From Bradyrhizobium sp. 170 (lineage in GTDB: Bacteria > Pseudomonadota > Alphaproteobacteria > Rhizobiales > Xanthobacteraceae), in assembly GCF_023101085.1 (NCBI RefSeq), contig NZ_CP064703.1:5642001-5706000 (forward strand): DNA of 64,000 bases. The letters run 5' to 3'. Below, piece by piece: positions 28,601-38,131 of the stretch. The notes beneath the pieces are model-generated. The model searched no databases, was not told the origin of the DNA, and worked only from the letters and a program-made list of their open reading frames with translations. The stretch's first letter is position 1. Each line of letters begins with the position of its first letter. The position numbers and the translations under genes are program-made.

Positions 28601-29392
28601 ATGACAAGTGCAGCGCAAAACACCGCAAAGGCATGGCCGGCGGCGGTGGAAGACCAGACCCTCCAAATCCGGATCGACCTCGCGGCGGCCTACCGGCTGA
28701 TTCACCGGCTTGGTCTCGACGACAGCATCTACACCCACATCTCCGCCCGGCTTCCGGGCCGGCAAGACCGCTTCCTCATCAACCCCTACGGCCTGCGCTT
28801 CGAGGAAGTCACGGCGTCCAACCTCGTGACCGTCGACCTCGACGGCAACGTCATCGATGACCCCATGGGCCTCGGCATCAACCCGGCCGGCTTTACGATT
28901 CACAGTGCGATCCATGCCGCGCGGCATGACGCGATCTGCGTCCTGCACACGCACACGGTGGCCGGCATCGCCGTTGCCAGCCAGAAGCGGGGCCTGCTGC
29001 CGCTCAATCAATGGTCGCTGCAGTTTACCGACTGCCTCGCCTATCACGACTATGAAGGCATCGCGCTCGATCTCGATGAGCGTTCGCGCCTTGTCGCCGA
29101 TCTCGGCGACAAGTTCGTGATGGTGCTGCGCAATCACGGCATGCTGACCTGCGGCCGATCCGTCGCCGAGGCCTTCAAGCTGATGCACAATCTGGAACGC
29201 TCCTGCCGCGCCCAGCTCGCCGTGCAGTCGTCCGGCGCCGAGATCATCGAGCTATCGGCTGCGGTGGCCCGCAAGACGGCCGGCCAATACGCCAGCTTCT
29301 ACGACGCGATCGAAACCAATGGCGTGCCCGACAGCGAATGGGCCGCCTTCAAGCGGATGCTTGAACGTACCGATCCCGATTTTGCGAACTGA
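28601..29392 (+). CDS. Class II aldolase/adducin family protein
   Basis: A 263-aa metal-dependent aldolase-fold protein. Zinc ligands: His pair in VLHTHTVAG (about residue 108) and His in LRNHGMLTCG (about 178). Such proteins split or epimerise phosphorylated or free sugars; non-aldolase relatives exist. ATG 28601 follows AGAAGG and gives the standard length; the frame stays open upstream to 28481 but is not needed. It leads the transporter operon. Confidence 0.85.
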   Translation: MTSAAQNTAKAWPAAVEDQTLQIRIDLAAAYRLIHRLGLDDSIYTHISARLPGRQDRFLINPYGLRFEEVTASNLVTVDLDGNVIDDPMGLGINPAGFTIHSAIHAARHDAICVLHTHTVAGIAVASQKRGLLPLNQWSLQFTDCLAYHDYEGIALDLDERSRLVADLGDKFVMVLRNHGMLTCGRSVAEAFKLMHNLERSCRAQLAVQSSGAEIIELSAAVARKTAGQYASFYDAIETNGVPDSEWAAFKRMLERTDPDFAN

Positions 29393-29450
29393 CAAACGCC
29401 ACTCTCAGTCCGGTCGCGCTCCGGCCAATCTTTTTTGAACGAGGTAAGTA

Positions 29451-31004
29451 ATGTCCAAGCGAAAGATATTGATGAGCTTCGCCGTGCTTTGCATGCTGAG
29501 CACGGCGGCAGTGGCCGAGGGGCCGAAGGCAGGCGGCGTTGTCAATGCCGTGATTCAGCCGGAGCCGCCGAGCCTGATGGTGGGCCTGGTTCAGAACGGC
29601 CCGACGCAGATGGTGGCCGGCAACATCTATGAAGGCCTGCTGCGCTACAGCCCCAAACTGGATCCCCTGCCCGGCCTCGCCGAGAGCTGGTCGGTCAGCG
29701 AGGACGGCAAGATCTACACGTTCAAACTCGTGAAGGGCGTGACCTGGCATGACGGCAAGCCGTTCACGGCAGCGGACGTCCTGTTCTCGATCGATTTCCT
29801 CAAGCAGACCCACGCACGTGCCCGTGGCAATCTGGTGCAGCTCGACAAGGTCGAGGCATCAGATGAATCGACGGTGGTCTTCACGCTGAAGCAGCCGTTC
29901 GGCCCCTTCATCGGCATCTTCGAGGTCGGCTCGCTGCCGATGATTCCGAAGCACATCTACGAAGGCACCGATTTCAAGACCAATCCCGCCAACAACACGC
30001 CTGTTGGCACCGGCCCTTTCATGTTCAAGGAATGGCAGAAGGGCTCGTTCATCCGCCTGGTCAAGAATCCGAACTACCACGTCAAGGGCAAGCCCAACAT
30101 CGACGAGATCTATTGGCACGTGATTCCAGATGCCGCCGCGCGTTCGGTCGCGTACGAAACCGGCAAGGTCGACGTGCTGCCCGGCGGCTCGGTGGAAAAT
30201 TTCGACGTGCCGCGCCTGAGCAAGCTCAAGAACACCTGCGTCACCGGCGCCGGTTGGGAGTTCTTCAGCCCGCATTCCTGGCTGTGGCTGAACAACCGCT
30301 CCGGCCCCACCGCGAACAAGAAATTCCGCCAGGCGCTGATGTTTGCGATCGATCGCAACATGGCCAAGGACGTGGTCTGGAACGGCCTTGGCAAGGTCGC
30401 CACCGGCCCGTCGGGCTCGGCGATCAAGTACTACACCGGCGCGGTGCCGAAATATGACTACGATCCCACCAAGGCAAAAGCGCTGCTCAAGGAATCCGGC
30501 TACAACGGCGAGAAGATTCGCATGCTGCCTTTGCCTTATGGCGAGACCTGGCAGCGCTGGGCCGAAATGGTTCGCCAGAACCTGCAGGACGTCGGGATCA
30601 ACGTCGAGATGGTCGCGACCGACGTCCCCGGCTGGAATCAAAAAGTCAGCGAGTGGGACTACGACATCGCCTTTACCTATCTCTATCAGTACGGCGATCC
30701 CGCGCTCGGCGTCGGCCGCAACTACGTGTCCAGCCAGATCGCCAAGGGCTCGCCGTTCAACAATGTCGAAGGCTATTCGAATCCCGAAATCGACAAGCTG
30801 TTCACCGATGGCGCGGTCGCCTTCCCCGACGCGGCGCGTGGGGAGATCTACGCCAAGGCGCAGAAGATTCTGGTCGAGGACGTGCCGGTCGCGTGGATGC
30901 TCGAACTGCAATTCCCGACCATCACCCGCTGCAGCGTCAAGAACCTGATCACGACCGGCATCGGCGTGAACGACGGTTTCCGCGACGCCTGGATCGAGAA
31001 GTAA
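29451..31004 (+). CDS. ABC transporter substrate-binding protein, DppA/OppA family
   Basis: A 517-aa SBP_bac_5 protein with a Sec signal (to STAAVAEG). Conserved blocks: NIYEGLLRYSPKLDPLPGLAESW, FKLVKGVTWHDGKPFTAADVLF, GTGPFMFKEWQKG. This family binds peptides, but also opines, nickel, glutathione and amine-containing sugars. Given the neighbours, an N-acetylated amine or amino-alcohol is a fair guess. A GC hairpin follows at 31018-31044. Confidence 0.9.
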   Translation: MSKRKILMSFAVLCMLSTAAVAEGPKAGGVVNAVIQPEPPSLMVGLVQNGPTQMVAGNIYEGLLRYSPKLDPLPGLAESWSVSEDGKIYTFKLVKGVTWHDGKPFTAADVLFSIDFLKQTHARARGNLVQLDKVEASDESTVVFTLKQPFGPFIGIFEVGSLPMIPKHIYEGTDFKTNPANNTPVGTGPFMFKEWQKGSFIRLVKNPNYHVKGKPNIDEIYWHVIPDAAARSVAYETGKVDVLPGGSVENFDVPRLSKLKNTCVTGAGWEFFSPHSWLWLNNRSGPTANKKFRQALMFAIDRNMAKDVVWNGLGKVATGPSGSAIKYYTGAVPKYDYDPTKAKALLKESGYNGEKIRMLPLPYGETWQRWAEMVRQNLQDVGINVEMVATDVPGWNQKVSEWDYDIAFTYLYQYGDPALGVGRNYVSSQIAKGSPFNNVEGYSNPEIDKLFTDGAVAFPDAARGEIYAKAQKILVEDVPVAWMLELQFPTITRCSVKNLITTGIGVNDGFRDAWIEK

Positions 31005-31017
31005 TCGCCGGTTCGTC

Positions 31018-31044
31018 GGGCGTCAGATTTCAGGTCTGACGCCC
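31018..31044 (+). terminator. Hairpin between binding-protein and permease genes
   Basis: A perfect 10-bp stem (GGGCGTCAGA / TCTGACGCCC) with a 7-base loop, no T-run. It sits 14 bases after the stop of the binding-protein gene. Probably limits read-through or stabilises the upstream mRNA. Confidence 0.65.
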
Positions 31045-31076
31045 GGATATGACTGCTCCAACGCAAGCGACAGAAC

Positions 31077-32045
31077 ATGATTTCCTTCATCGCCCAGCGG
31101 ATCGCGAAGGCCATCGTCGTCCTTCTTGCGCTCGTTGTTCTCAACTTCTTCCTGATCCGGATGGCGCCGGGCGACCCGGCGCTGGTGATGGCGGGCGAAG
31201 CCGGCGCAGGCGATCAGGTTTTCCTGGCTCAGCTGCGCGAGAAGTTCGGTCTCGACCAGCCGCTCCCGATGCAACTGTTTCTCTATGTCAAAGGCATTCT
31301 CAGCCTTGATCTCGGATTCTCGTTTCGTCAGCAGATGCCGGTCTCGACGCTTATCCTGCAGCGCCTGCCGGCGACGCTGTTGCTGACCGGGACCGCGTTT
31401 GCGATTTCGCTCGCCTTCGGCATCCTGTTCGGCGCATTGGCGGCGCGCTTTGCCGGGACCTGGGCCGATACCGCGATCACGGTCGCGGCGCTGATCTTCT
31501 ATGCCACACCGCTGTTCTGGGTCGCGCTGATGGCGATCCTGCTGTTTTCGGTCACGATGGATTGGCTGCCGAGCTTCGGCTACGAGACGGTGGGCGCAAA
31601 CTATACCGGGTTGGCTCACGTCCTCGATGTCGCCGCCCACCTGATTCTGCCGGCGACAACCATCGGCCTGTTCTTCATGGCGACCTATGCCCGCATGACG
31701 CGCGCCTCGATGCTCGAGGTCGTCAGGCTCGACTTCGTCAAGACCGCGCGCGCCAAGGGCCTCTCCGACACCGTGATCCAGCGCCGCCACGTGCTGCGCA
31801 ACGCGCTGTTGCCGGTGGTCACGCTCGCCGGCCTGCAGGCCGGCACGCTGGTCGGCGGCGCTGTTCTGACCGAGACCGTGTTCGCGTGGCCGGGTATCGG
31901 CCGCCTGATGTACGAAGCGCTGCTGCAGCGCGACTACAATTTGCTGCTCGGCGTCTTCGTCGTCTGCTCGGCGATGGTTCTGGCCTTCAACCTGATCACG
32001 GACCTTGTCTACCGCTCCGTCGATCCCCGCATCGAGTTCGCCTAA
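31077..32045 (+). CDS. ABC transporter permease, DppB type
   Basis: A 322-aa permease of the BPD_transp_1 family with about six transmembrane helices and the DppB N-terminal signature (FLIRMAPGDPA near residue 25). The EAA loop is VRLDFVKTARAKGLSDTVIQRRH. Its stop overlaps the start of the DppC gene by one base (TAATG). Forms the channel with the next gene. Confidence 0.92.
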   Translation: MISFIAQRIAKAIVVLLALVVLNFFLIRMAPGDPALVMAGEAGAGDQVFLAQLREKFGLDQPLPMQLFLYVKGILSLDLGFSFRQQMPVSTLILQRLPATLLLTGTAFAISLAFGILFGALAARFAGTWADTAITVAALIFYATPLFWVALMAILLFSVTMDWLPSFGYETVGANYTGLAHVLDVAAHLILPATTIGLFFMATYARMTRASMLEVVRLDFVKTARAKGLSDTVIQRRHVLRNALLPVVTLAGLQAGTLVGGAVLTETVFAWPGIGRLMYEALLQRDYNLLLGVFVVCSAMVLAFNLITDLVYRSVDPRIEFA

Positions 32046-32884
32046 TGAGACAGGTCTGGCGAATGCTGTTGCGCAATCCCGGTGGCATGATCGGCGTCAC
32101 GATCCTGACTATTGCGATTGCGGTTGCGCTGTTTGGTCCGCTGCTGTTTCCGACCTCGCCGTGGCGCATGGTGCAGCGGCCGTTCCTGCCGCCGTTCACG
32201 ATGGCTAATCTGCCGCTCGGCACGGACGCGCTGGGGCGCGACGTGATGGCCGGCATCATCTATGGCGCACGGGTCTCGCTGCTGGTCGGGCTGATCTCGA
32301 CGCTGGCGTCGCTGGCGGTCGGCATCCCGCTCGGCGCGGCGGCCGGATATTTCGGCGGGCGGGTTGACGATGCCCTGATGCGCTTTACCGAGTTCTTTCA
32401 GACCGTGCCGAGTTTTGCACTCGCGATCGTGCTGGTCGCGATCATGCAGCCCTCCATCGCATCGATCGTTACAGCCATTGCCATCGTGAGCTGGCCCCCG
32501 GTGGCGCGGCTGGTGCGCGGCGAAGTGCTGTCGCTGCGCACGCGCGAATATGTCCAGGCGGCTATCGTGACCGGCCAGACCAACTGGTGGATCATCTGGC
32601 GCGAAATCCTGCCCAACGCGCTGTCGCCGGTCATCGTGCTGGCCTCGCTGATGGTCGCGACCGCGATCCTGCTGGAATCCTCGCTCTCCTTCCTCGGCCT
32701 CGGCGATCCCAATCTGATGTCGTGGGGCTACATGGTCGGCGCCGGCCGCACGGTCATCCGTCAGGCCTGGTGGATCACGGTATTCCCCGGGATCGCCATT
32801 CTGCTCTCGGTGCTGGCGCTGAACCTGATCGGTGAAGGCCTCAACGACGCGCTCAACCCTCGCCTCGCCAAAGGGGGGCGCTGA
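32045..32884 (+). CDS. ABC transporter permease, DppC type
   Basis: A 279-aa permease, BPD_transp_1 family. N-terminal helix IGVTILTIAIAVALFGPLLF, then LGTDALGRDVMAGIIYGARVSL, the DppC hallmark, and the EAA loop AAIVTGQTNWWIIWREILPN. The stop lies 2 bases before the ATPase start. A longer open frame upstream is a shadow of the DppB gene. Confidence 0.92.
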   Translation: MRQVWRMLLRNPGGMIGVTILTIAIAVALFGPLLFPTSPWRMVQRPFLPPFTMANLPLGTDALGRDVMAGIIYGARVSLLVGLISTLASLAVGIPLGAAAGYFGGRVDDALMRFTEFFQTVPSFALAIVLVAIMQPSIASIVTAIAIVSWPPVARLVRGEVLSLRTREYVQAAIVTGQTNWWIIWREILPNALSPVIVLASLMVATAILLESSLSFLGLGDPNLMSWGYMVGAGRTVIRQAWWITVFPGIAILLSVLALNLIGEGLNDALNPRLAKGGR

Positions 32885-32886
32885 GC

Positions 32887-34494
32887 ATGAGTGTCGTCAT
32901 CAAGAACCTGAAGCTGGCGCTGCCACCCGGTGGCGACCGCGCCTATGCCGTGGATGATGTTTCGTTCGAACTATCAGCCGGAAAAATCCTCTGCGTGGTC
33001 GGCGAATCCGGCTCCGGCAAGTCGATGTGCGCCCATGCGCTGATGGGCCTGCTGCCTGATACGGTTGCGGCTGAATCCGGCGCGATCCAGTTCGAGGGCA
33101 AGAACCTGTTGTCGCTCAGCCCAACGGAATGGCTCGCGCTGCGCGGTCGCGGCATCGCCATGGTGTTCCAGGAGCCGATGACGGCGCTCAATCCGTTGAT
33201 GCGGATCGGCGACCAGATCGCCGAAATGTTCGAGGCGCATGATCTCTTGACACCGAAGGAGCGCCGGCAAAAGGCCCTCGCCCTGATCGGCGAAGTCGGC
33301 CTGCCCGACCCCGATCGGATTGTTCGCGCCTACCCCCATCAATTATCCGGCGGCCAGCGCCAGCGCGCCATGATCGCCATGGCGCTGGCGCTGGAGCCCG
33401 CCGTGCTGGTGGCCGACGAACCGACGACAGCGCTTGATGTCACGACGCAAGCGCAGATCCTCAAGCTGATCCGCGACCTGCAGCGCCGCCGCAACATGGC
33501 CGTCATGTTCATCACCCATGATTTCGGCGTCGTCGCCGAGATTGCGGATCGCGTGGTCGTGCTTCAGCACGGCAAGGTGGTCGAACAGGGCACCGCCGAC
33601 GACGTGCTGTTGCGCGCCCAGCATCCCTATACCCGCGCATTGCTCGCCGCCGTTCCCACCCTGCAGCCACCGCAGCGGACGCCTCTGCTCGACCGCAGCA
33701 AGGCCGTGGAAGTGGTCGGCCTCGGCAAGACCTATGTCACCGGCGGCGGCTGGTTCCGCACCGCACGGCGCGTGCAGGCGGCCAAGGAAGTCAGCTTCGA
33801 TATTTTTCGCGGCGAGACGCTGGGACTTGTGGGTGAATCCGGTTCGGGAAAATCTTCGGTGGCGCGGCTCGTGATGCGCCTGATCGAACCCGATGCCGGC
33901 ACCGTCCGGATCGGCGACGTCGATCTCACCCAGATCAGGGGAAAGACGCTGCGCGAACAGCGCCGCCGCATTCAGATGGTGTTCCAGGATCCGTTCGCCT
34001 CGCTCAACCCCCGCCGGAAAGTCGGCAACATCATTACGGATGGACCGATCGCGCATGGCGTCGATCCGGCGGCAGCGCGAAAGCGTGCCGGTGAACTGCT
34101 CAGTCTCGTCGGGCTCAACGCCAGCGCGATGGAACGATTTCCGCATGAGTTCTCCGGTGGACAGCGGCAACGCATCGGAATTGCACGGGCGCTGGCGCTC
34201 GACCCGGAAATCCTCGTGGCCGACGAAGCGGTCTCCGCGCTCGACGTGTCGGTGCAGGCGCAGGTGCTGGACCTGCTGGAGGATTTGAAGGCCCGGCTGG
34301 GCCTGTCGATGCTGTTCATCACCCACGATCTTCGCGTGGCCGCGCAGATTTGCGACCGCATCGCCGTGATGCAGCATGGCGCGATCGTCGAACTCAAATC
34401 CGCCTCCCTGCTGTTCGCGGCCCCCGAGCACGCCTATACGCGCGAGCTGCTTTCCGCCGTACCCGGCCGGGCGTCATCGTCCAAGGCGGCATGA
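32887..34494 (+). CDS. ABC transporter ATP-binding protein, fused DppD-DppF
   Basis: A 535-aa protein with two complete ABC ATPase domains. Domain 1: Walker A GESGSGKS (about residue 39), signature [12 protein letters not shown], Walker [13 protein letters not shown]. Domain 2: GESGSGKSS (about 316), [24 protein letters not shown] (Ala in place of the usual Pro). Each ends with the oligopeptide-family C-terminal segment ([24 protein letters not shown]). Both sites look active. One gene powers the importer, as in GsiA/YejF. Confidence 0.93.
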   Translation: MSVVIKNLKLALPPGGDRAYAVDDVSFELSAGKILCVVGESGSGKSMCAHALMGLLPDTVAAESGAIQFEGKNLLSLSPTEWLALRGRGIAMVFQEPMTALNPLMRIGDQIAEMFEAHDLLTPKERRQKALALIGEVGLPDPDRIVRAYPHQLSGGQRQRAMIAMALALEPAVLVADEPTTALDVTTQAQILKLIRDLQRRRNMAVMFITHDFGVVAEIADRVVVLQHGKVVEQGTADDVLLRAQHPYTRALLAAVPTLQPPQRTPLLDRSKAVEVVGLGKTYVTGGGWFRTARRVQAAKEVSFDIFRGETLGLVGESGSGKSSVARLVMRLIEPDAGTVRIGDVDLTQIRGKTLREQRRRIQMVFQDPFASLNPRRKVGNIITDGPIAHGVDPAAARKRAGELLSLVGLNASAMERFPHEFSGGQRQRIGIARALALDPEILVADEAVSALDVSVQAQVLDLLEDLKARLGLSMLFITHDLRVAAQICDRIAVMQHGAIVELKSASLLFAAPEHAYTRELLSAVPGRASSSKAA

Positions 34495-34509
34495 ACCGGA
34501 TCACGAACG

Positions 34510-35445
34510 ATGCGCTGCGTCCTGGTTAGCAAGAGCCTCGATCTTCAAGGCTATCTCGGCCCGCAATTCATGCGCGCCGCCGACCGTATCGAAATCGTCA
34601 GCCATCCGCACGAGGGGCCGACAACGGACGTCCGGCTGGCGGTGGCCTGGCATCCTCCGGATGACGCATTCGAACGCTATCCCAATCTGCAGGCGGTCTG
34701 CTCGATCGGCGCCGGCGTCGATAACATTTTGGCGTGTCCCAGCCTGCGCCCCGAAGTCGACGTGATCCGTGTCGTCGACCCGGCGCAGGCGCAGATGATG
34801 TCGGGCTTCGTTGCCTGGCACGTCATCGGGCATCAGCGGCGCTTTGCGACCTATCAGGCACAACAGCGCGAGGAACGCTGGCAGCGTATCGCCCTGCGCC
34901 GGGCGCAGGACGTGCCGGTCGGCATTTTAGGCTTTGGCGAGATCGGCCGCCGGGTCGCCGCCGATCTCGCTTTGCTTGGTTTCCCGGTCTTGGCGTGGAG
35001 CCGAACCGCAAAGCCTGCGCCGCAAGGCGTGCGCGGCTTTCATGGCGCCGCAGGTCTCGATGCCATGCTCGGTCAGACCGAGGTACTCGTGAACCTGCTG
35101 CCGTTGACGCCGGAGACAAAGGGCATCCTCAACAGCAAGACGTTCGCCCGAATGTACCGTGGCGGCTACCTGATCCAGGTTGGCCGCGGCGAGCATCTGG
35201 TCGAAGCCGATCTGCTCGCTGCGCTGGAGAGCGGCCAGCTTGCCGGCGCCGCGCTCGATGTCTTCTCGACCGAGCCGCTGGCCCCGCGGCATCCGTTCTG
35301 GCGACATCCCAACATCGTCGTCACGCCGCACGATGCCTGCGAAGTGAGCGTGGAAGCGATCGGGGCGACGTTTCGGGCGACGGCGGAAGCGATACGCGCC
35401 GGCCGGCGCCCACCGCACTCCATCGACCGCGAACGCGGCTACTGA
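34510..35445 (+). CDS. D-2-hydroxyacid dehydrogenase, GhrA-like
   Basis: A 311-aa NAD(P)-binding reductase. Rossmann motif GILGFGEIGRRVAADL (about residue 138), catalytic Arg in QVGRGEHLVE (about 225), Glu in FSTEPLAPRHPFW (about 254) and His in VVTPHDA (about 275). GhrA reduces glyoxylate or hydroxypyruvate; the branch also takes other 2-oxoacids. It follows the transporter by 15 bases and precedes the kinase gene by 9, so it acts in this pathway, perhaps on a product 2-oxoacid. Confidence 0.85.
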   Translation: MRCVLVSKSLDLQGYLGPQFMRAADRIEIVSHPHEGPTTDVRLAVAWHPPDDAFERYPNLQAVCSIGAGVDNILACPSLRPEVDVIRVVDPAQAQMMSGFVAWHVIGHQRRFATYQAQQREERWQRIALRRAQDVPVGILGFGEIGRRVAADLALLGFPVLAWSRTAKPAPQGVRGFHGAAGLDAMLGQTEVLVNLLPLTPETKGILNSKTFARMYRGGYLIQVGRGEHLVEADLLAALESGQLAGAALDVFSTEPLAPRHPFWRHPNIVVTPHDACEVSVEAIGATFRATAEAIRAGRRPPHSIDRERGY

Positions 35446-35454
35446 GCGACAGCA

Positions 35455-36531
35455 ATGGATATTCTCGTGCCGGACTCGTCGCTTGCGACAATTGCCGCTC
35501 ACCCGATCGACACCCTCCGCGCCGCATCCGCCGTCCCGGAAGCGCTGGCCCAAAAACTGGCGGCCGAGCACTACGGCCTGATCGCCGCCGTGCACCGGCT
35601 CGACAGCGAGCGCGATCAAAATTTTCGGCTGCGCGCGCTGAGTGGCCACGAATATGTCCTGAAGATTGCCAACCCCGCGGAAGATCGCGCGGTGACCAAC
35701 CTGCAGACGGAGGCCCTGCTTCACCTCGCCGTCGCGGACCCCGGCCTGCCGGTCCCACGCATCTTTCCGGCGCGGAACGGCATGACGGAGCTTGATGTTG
35801 CGTTCGACGACGGCTCGACGCGCGTGGTGCGCCTGTTGTCGTTTCTGGCGGGAACCCCGATGCATGCGGTCGCCGGGTCGACGGCGCTGCGGCGCGATCT
35901 CGGCCGGTGCGCCGCAAGGCTCGCGCGGGGCCTTGGCGATTTCAGCCATAGCGGGGCCAATCACAAATTGCTTTGGGACCTTCAGCACGCCGCCGAACTG
36001 CGGCCGCTGATCGACGCCGTCCCGGCCGAGCGGCGCGGTCTGGTCGAGGACGTTCTCGGCGGCTTCGAAGCTCGTGCGCTGCCGATACTGCCGCAGTTGC
36101 CGAACCAGCCCGTCCATAACGACCTCAACCCGCATAACGTCGTCGTCGACCCCGAAACCCATGCCGGCGTTGCCGGGATCATCGATTTCGGCGATCTCAC
36201 CTGCACCGCACGGGTCAACGACCTCGCGATCACGGCAGCGTATCAGGTTGCCGACAACGACGATCCCCTTGCACCGGCCTGCGAGATGATCGCGGCCTAC
36301 CATGCCATGCTGCCGCTCGAGCCGGCCGAATTCAGCGTGCTGTTCGACCTGATCGCCACGCGCATGGCCATGACGGTCGTGATCAGCAGTTGGCGAGCCG
36401 CCCGTTATCCTGCTAACCGGAACTACATTCTGCGCAACAATGCTGCGGCCTGGGCGCGGCTGCAGCGCATGGCGACACTGTCGAGAGACCAGGCCGCATT
36501 TCAGATTCAACGCGCCTGCGATGGGGAGTAG
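35455..36531 (+). CDS. APH-family small-molecule kinase, hydroxylysine-kinase-like
   Basis: A 358-aa phosphotransferase. Catalytic loop VHNDLNPHN (about residues 220-228) and the metal-binding GIIDFGDLTCTARVNDLAI (about 242-260), the form typical of the hydroxylysine kinase (HYKK) branch rather than of resistance enzymes. It lies 4 bases before a class III aminotransferase of the phospho-lyase type, the same pairing as in hydroxylysine breakdown. It probably phosphorylates a hydroxyl on an amine. Confidence 0.8.
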   Translation: MDILVPDSSLATIAAHPIDTLRAASAVPEALAQKLAAEHYGLIAAVHRLDSERDQNFRLRALSGHEYVLKIANPAEDRAVTNLQTEALLHLAVADPGLPVPRIFPARNGMTELDVAFDDGSTRVVRLLSFLAGTPMHAVAGSTALRRDLGRCAARLARGLGDFSHSGANHKLLWDLQHAAELRPLIDAVPAERRGLVEDVLGGFEARALPILPQLPNQPVHNDLNPHNVVVDPETHAGVAGIIDFGDLTCTARVNDLAITAAYQVADNDDPLAPACEMIAAYHAMLPLEPAEFSVLFDLIATRMAMTVVISSWRAARYPANRNYILRNNAAAWARLQRMATLSRDQAAFQIQRACDGE

Positions 36532-36535
36532 AGAG

Positions 36536-37831
36536 ATGCCCGCCGCCGATGAGGCCATTTCGACACAAGACGTGATCGCGCGCCGCAATCGGCTGCTCGG
36601 GCCGGCGTACCGGCTGTTCTACGACCAGCCGGTCCAGTTCGTCCGCGGCGAAGGCGTCTGGCTCTACGATGCCGCCGGTCATCGCTATCTGGACGCCTAC
36701 AACAACGTTGCATCCGTCGGGCACTGCCACCCGCACGTCGTGCAGGCGATTGCGCGGCAGGCCGCCGTGCTCAACACGCATACGCGCTACCTGCACGAGA
36801 CCGTGCTCGACTTCGCGGAAAAACTGCTTGCGACGTTTCCGCACCAGATCGGCCACGTCATGTTCACCTGCACCGGCAGCGAGGCCAACGACCTCGCCTT
36901 GCGCGTCGCGCGAACCTGCACCGGCGGCACCGGCTTCATCGTCACCGCAAACGCCTATCACGGCGTCACCAGCGCGCTGGCCGAGCTATCGCCTTCGCTC
37001 GGACTTTCGCTTCCAGAAGGAAGTCACGTGCGGCTGGTGCCGGCGCCGGTTTCGGCTGCCAACGCCGGCGAAATCTTTGCCGGTCACGTCGGCGACGCAC
37101 TGAACGACATGAAGAAGAGCGGCATCCGCCCGGCAGCGCTCCTGGTCGACACCATCTTTTCCAGCGACGGCGTGTTCGCCGACCCGCCCGGCTTTCTGCG
37201 CCCGGCGGTCGAAGCCGTCCGGACAGAAGGCGCGCTGTTCATCGCCGACGAGGTGCAACCCGGCTTCGGCCGCTGCGGCGAACAGATGTGGGGCTTTGCC
37301 CGCCACGGCCTCGTTCCCGATCTCGTCACCATGGGCAAGCCGATGGGGAATGGCCATCCCGTCGCCGGGATGGCCGCGCGTCCAGAACTGCTGGCCGAGT
37401 TTGGCCGGCGGTCGCGCTACTTCAACACCTTCGGCGGCAATCCGGTATCCGCCGCCGCCGGCATTGCGGTGCTCGACGTGATCGAATCCGAAGGGTTGAT
37501 GCAGAACGCGCAACGTACCGGTGGCTATCTGGTCAAATTGCTCGGGCAGCTACAGGCGCGACATCCACTGATCGCGGAAATCCGCGGTGCCGGCTTATTC
37601 ATCGGCGTCGAACTGCGGCACGGCGGACAAACGGGAACGCCTGCCGCAGCGGAGGCCGCGCGTGTCGTGAACTTGCTGCGTGAACGGCGCGTGCTGATCA
37701 GTTCCGCCGGACCACACGGCAACGTGCTCAAGATCCGCCCACCGCTGGTGTTCGGCACCGAACATGCCGACCAGCTTGTCCAGACGCTCGATCAGGCGCT
37801 GGCGGAATTAAGCTTGATGGCGGAGGAGTAA
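36536..37831 (+). CDS. Class III aminotransferase, phospho-lyase type
   Basis: A 431-aa PLP enzyme. The PLP Lys is in [16 protein letters not shown] (about residue 270); the Asp pocket is in [14 protein letters not shown]. The [10 protein letters not shown] form is shared with ethanolamine-phosphate and 5-phosphohydroxylysine phospho-lyases (AGXT2L group). Predicted reaction: elimination of phosphate and ammonia from a phosphorylated amino alcohol, giving an aldehyde. ATG 36536 follows GGAG and lies 4 bases after the kinase stop; the longer upstream frame is rejected. Confidence 0.85.
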   Translation: MPAADEAISTQDVIARRNRLLGPAYRLFYDQPVQFVRGEGVWLYDAAGHRYLDAYNNVASVGHCHPHVVQAIARQAAVLNTHTRYLHETVLDFAEKLLATFPHQIGHVMFTCTGSEANDLALRVARTCTGGTGFIVTANAYHGVTSALAELSPSLGLSLPEGSHVRLVPAPVSAANAGEIFAGHVGDALNDMKKSGIRPAALLVDTIFSSDGVFADPPGFLRPAVEAVRTEGALFIADEVQPGFGRCGEQMWGFARHGLVPDLVTMGKPMGNGHPVAGMAARPELLAEFGRRSRYFNTFGGNPVSAAAGIAVLDVIESEGLMQNAQRTGGYLVKLLGQLQARHPLIAEIRGAGLFIGVELRHGGQTGTPAAAEAARVVNLLRERRVLISSAGPHGNVLKIRPPLVFGTEHADQLVQTLDQALAELSLMAEE

Positions 37832-38131
37832 AGGACGCGCGCTTTACGCGCCGGCGGCCGGCAGGCTGGCGGCGGCGATGGCGACGATCTGCGCCAACCG
37901 GCGTCCGATCCGGGACGGGGCGTTGCGCAGAAATGAACGAACCTGTCGCATCTCACATCTTCCATGGGCGCCGGTGGAAAAAGGGCGCACACGGAAAATG
38001 GTCTCAGGCGGCTAACTAGTCGAGATGTCAGGGAAAATAGCAATGTACGCTTCGTCCGGACGCCGATCGGCAGTGGATTTATTGCCCCGATCGACCTACC
38101 GGCGGATGAAATCTTCTCCCCGAATTTTGGC
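37832..38131. other. Convergent intergenic region
   Basis: Between the aminotransferase (rightward) and the SDR (leftward). The only coding hint is a 35-codon reverse-strand frame at 37844-37951 (MRQVRSFLRNAPSRIGRRLA, then an Ala-rich end) with a weak ribosome binding site; I do not count it as a gene. No clear terminator or repeat was seen. Confidence 0.5.

Noticed and set aside
34927..36588. 553-codon reverse-strand frame
   Set aside because: Antisense to the dehydrogenase and kinase genes, both with clear catalytic motifs.
37844..37951. 35-codon reverse-strand peptide
   Set aside because: Weak ribosome binding site and simple Ala/Arg composition; not enough to call a gene.
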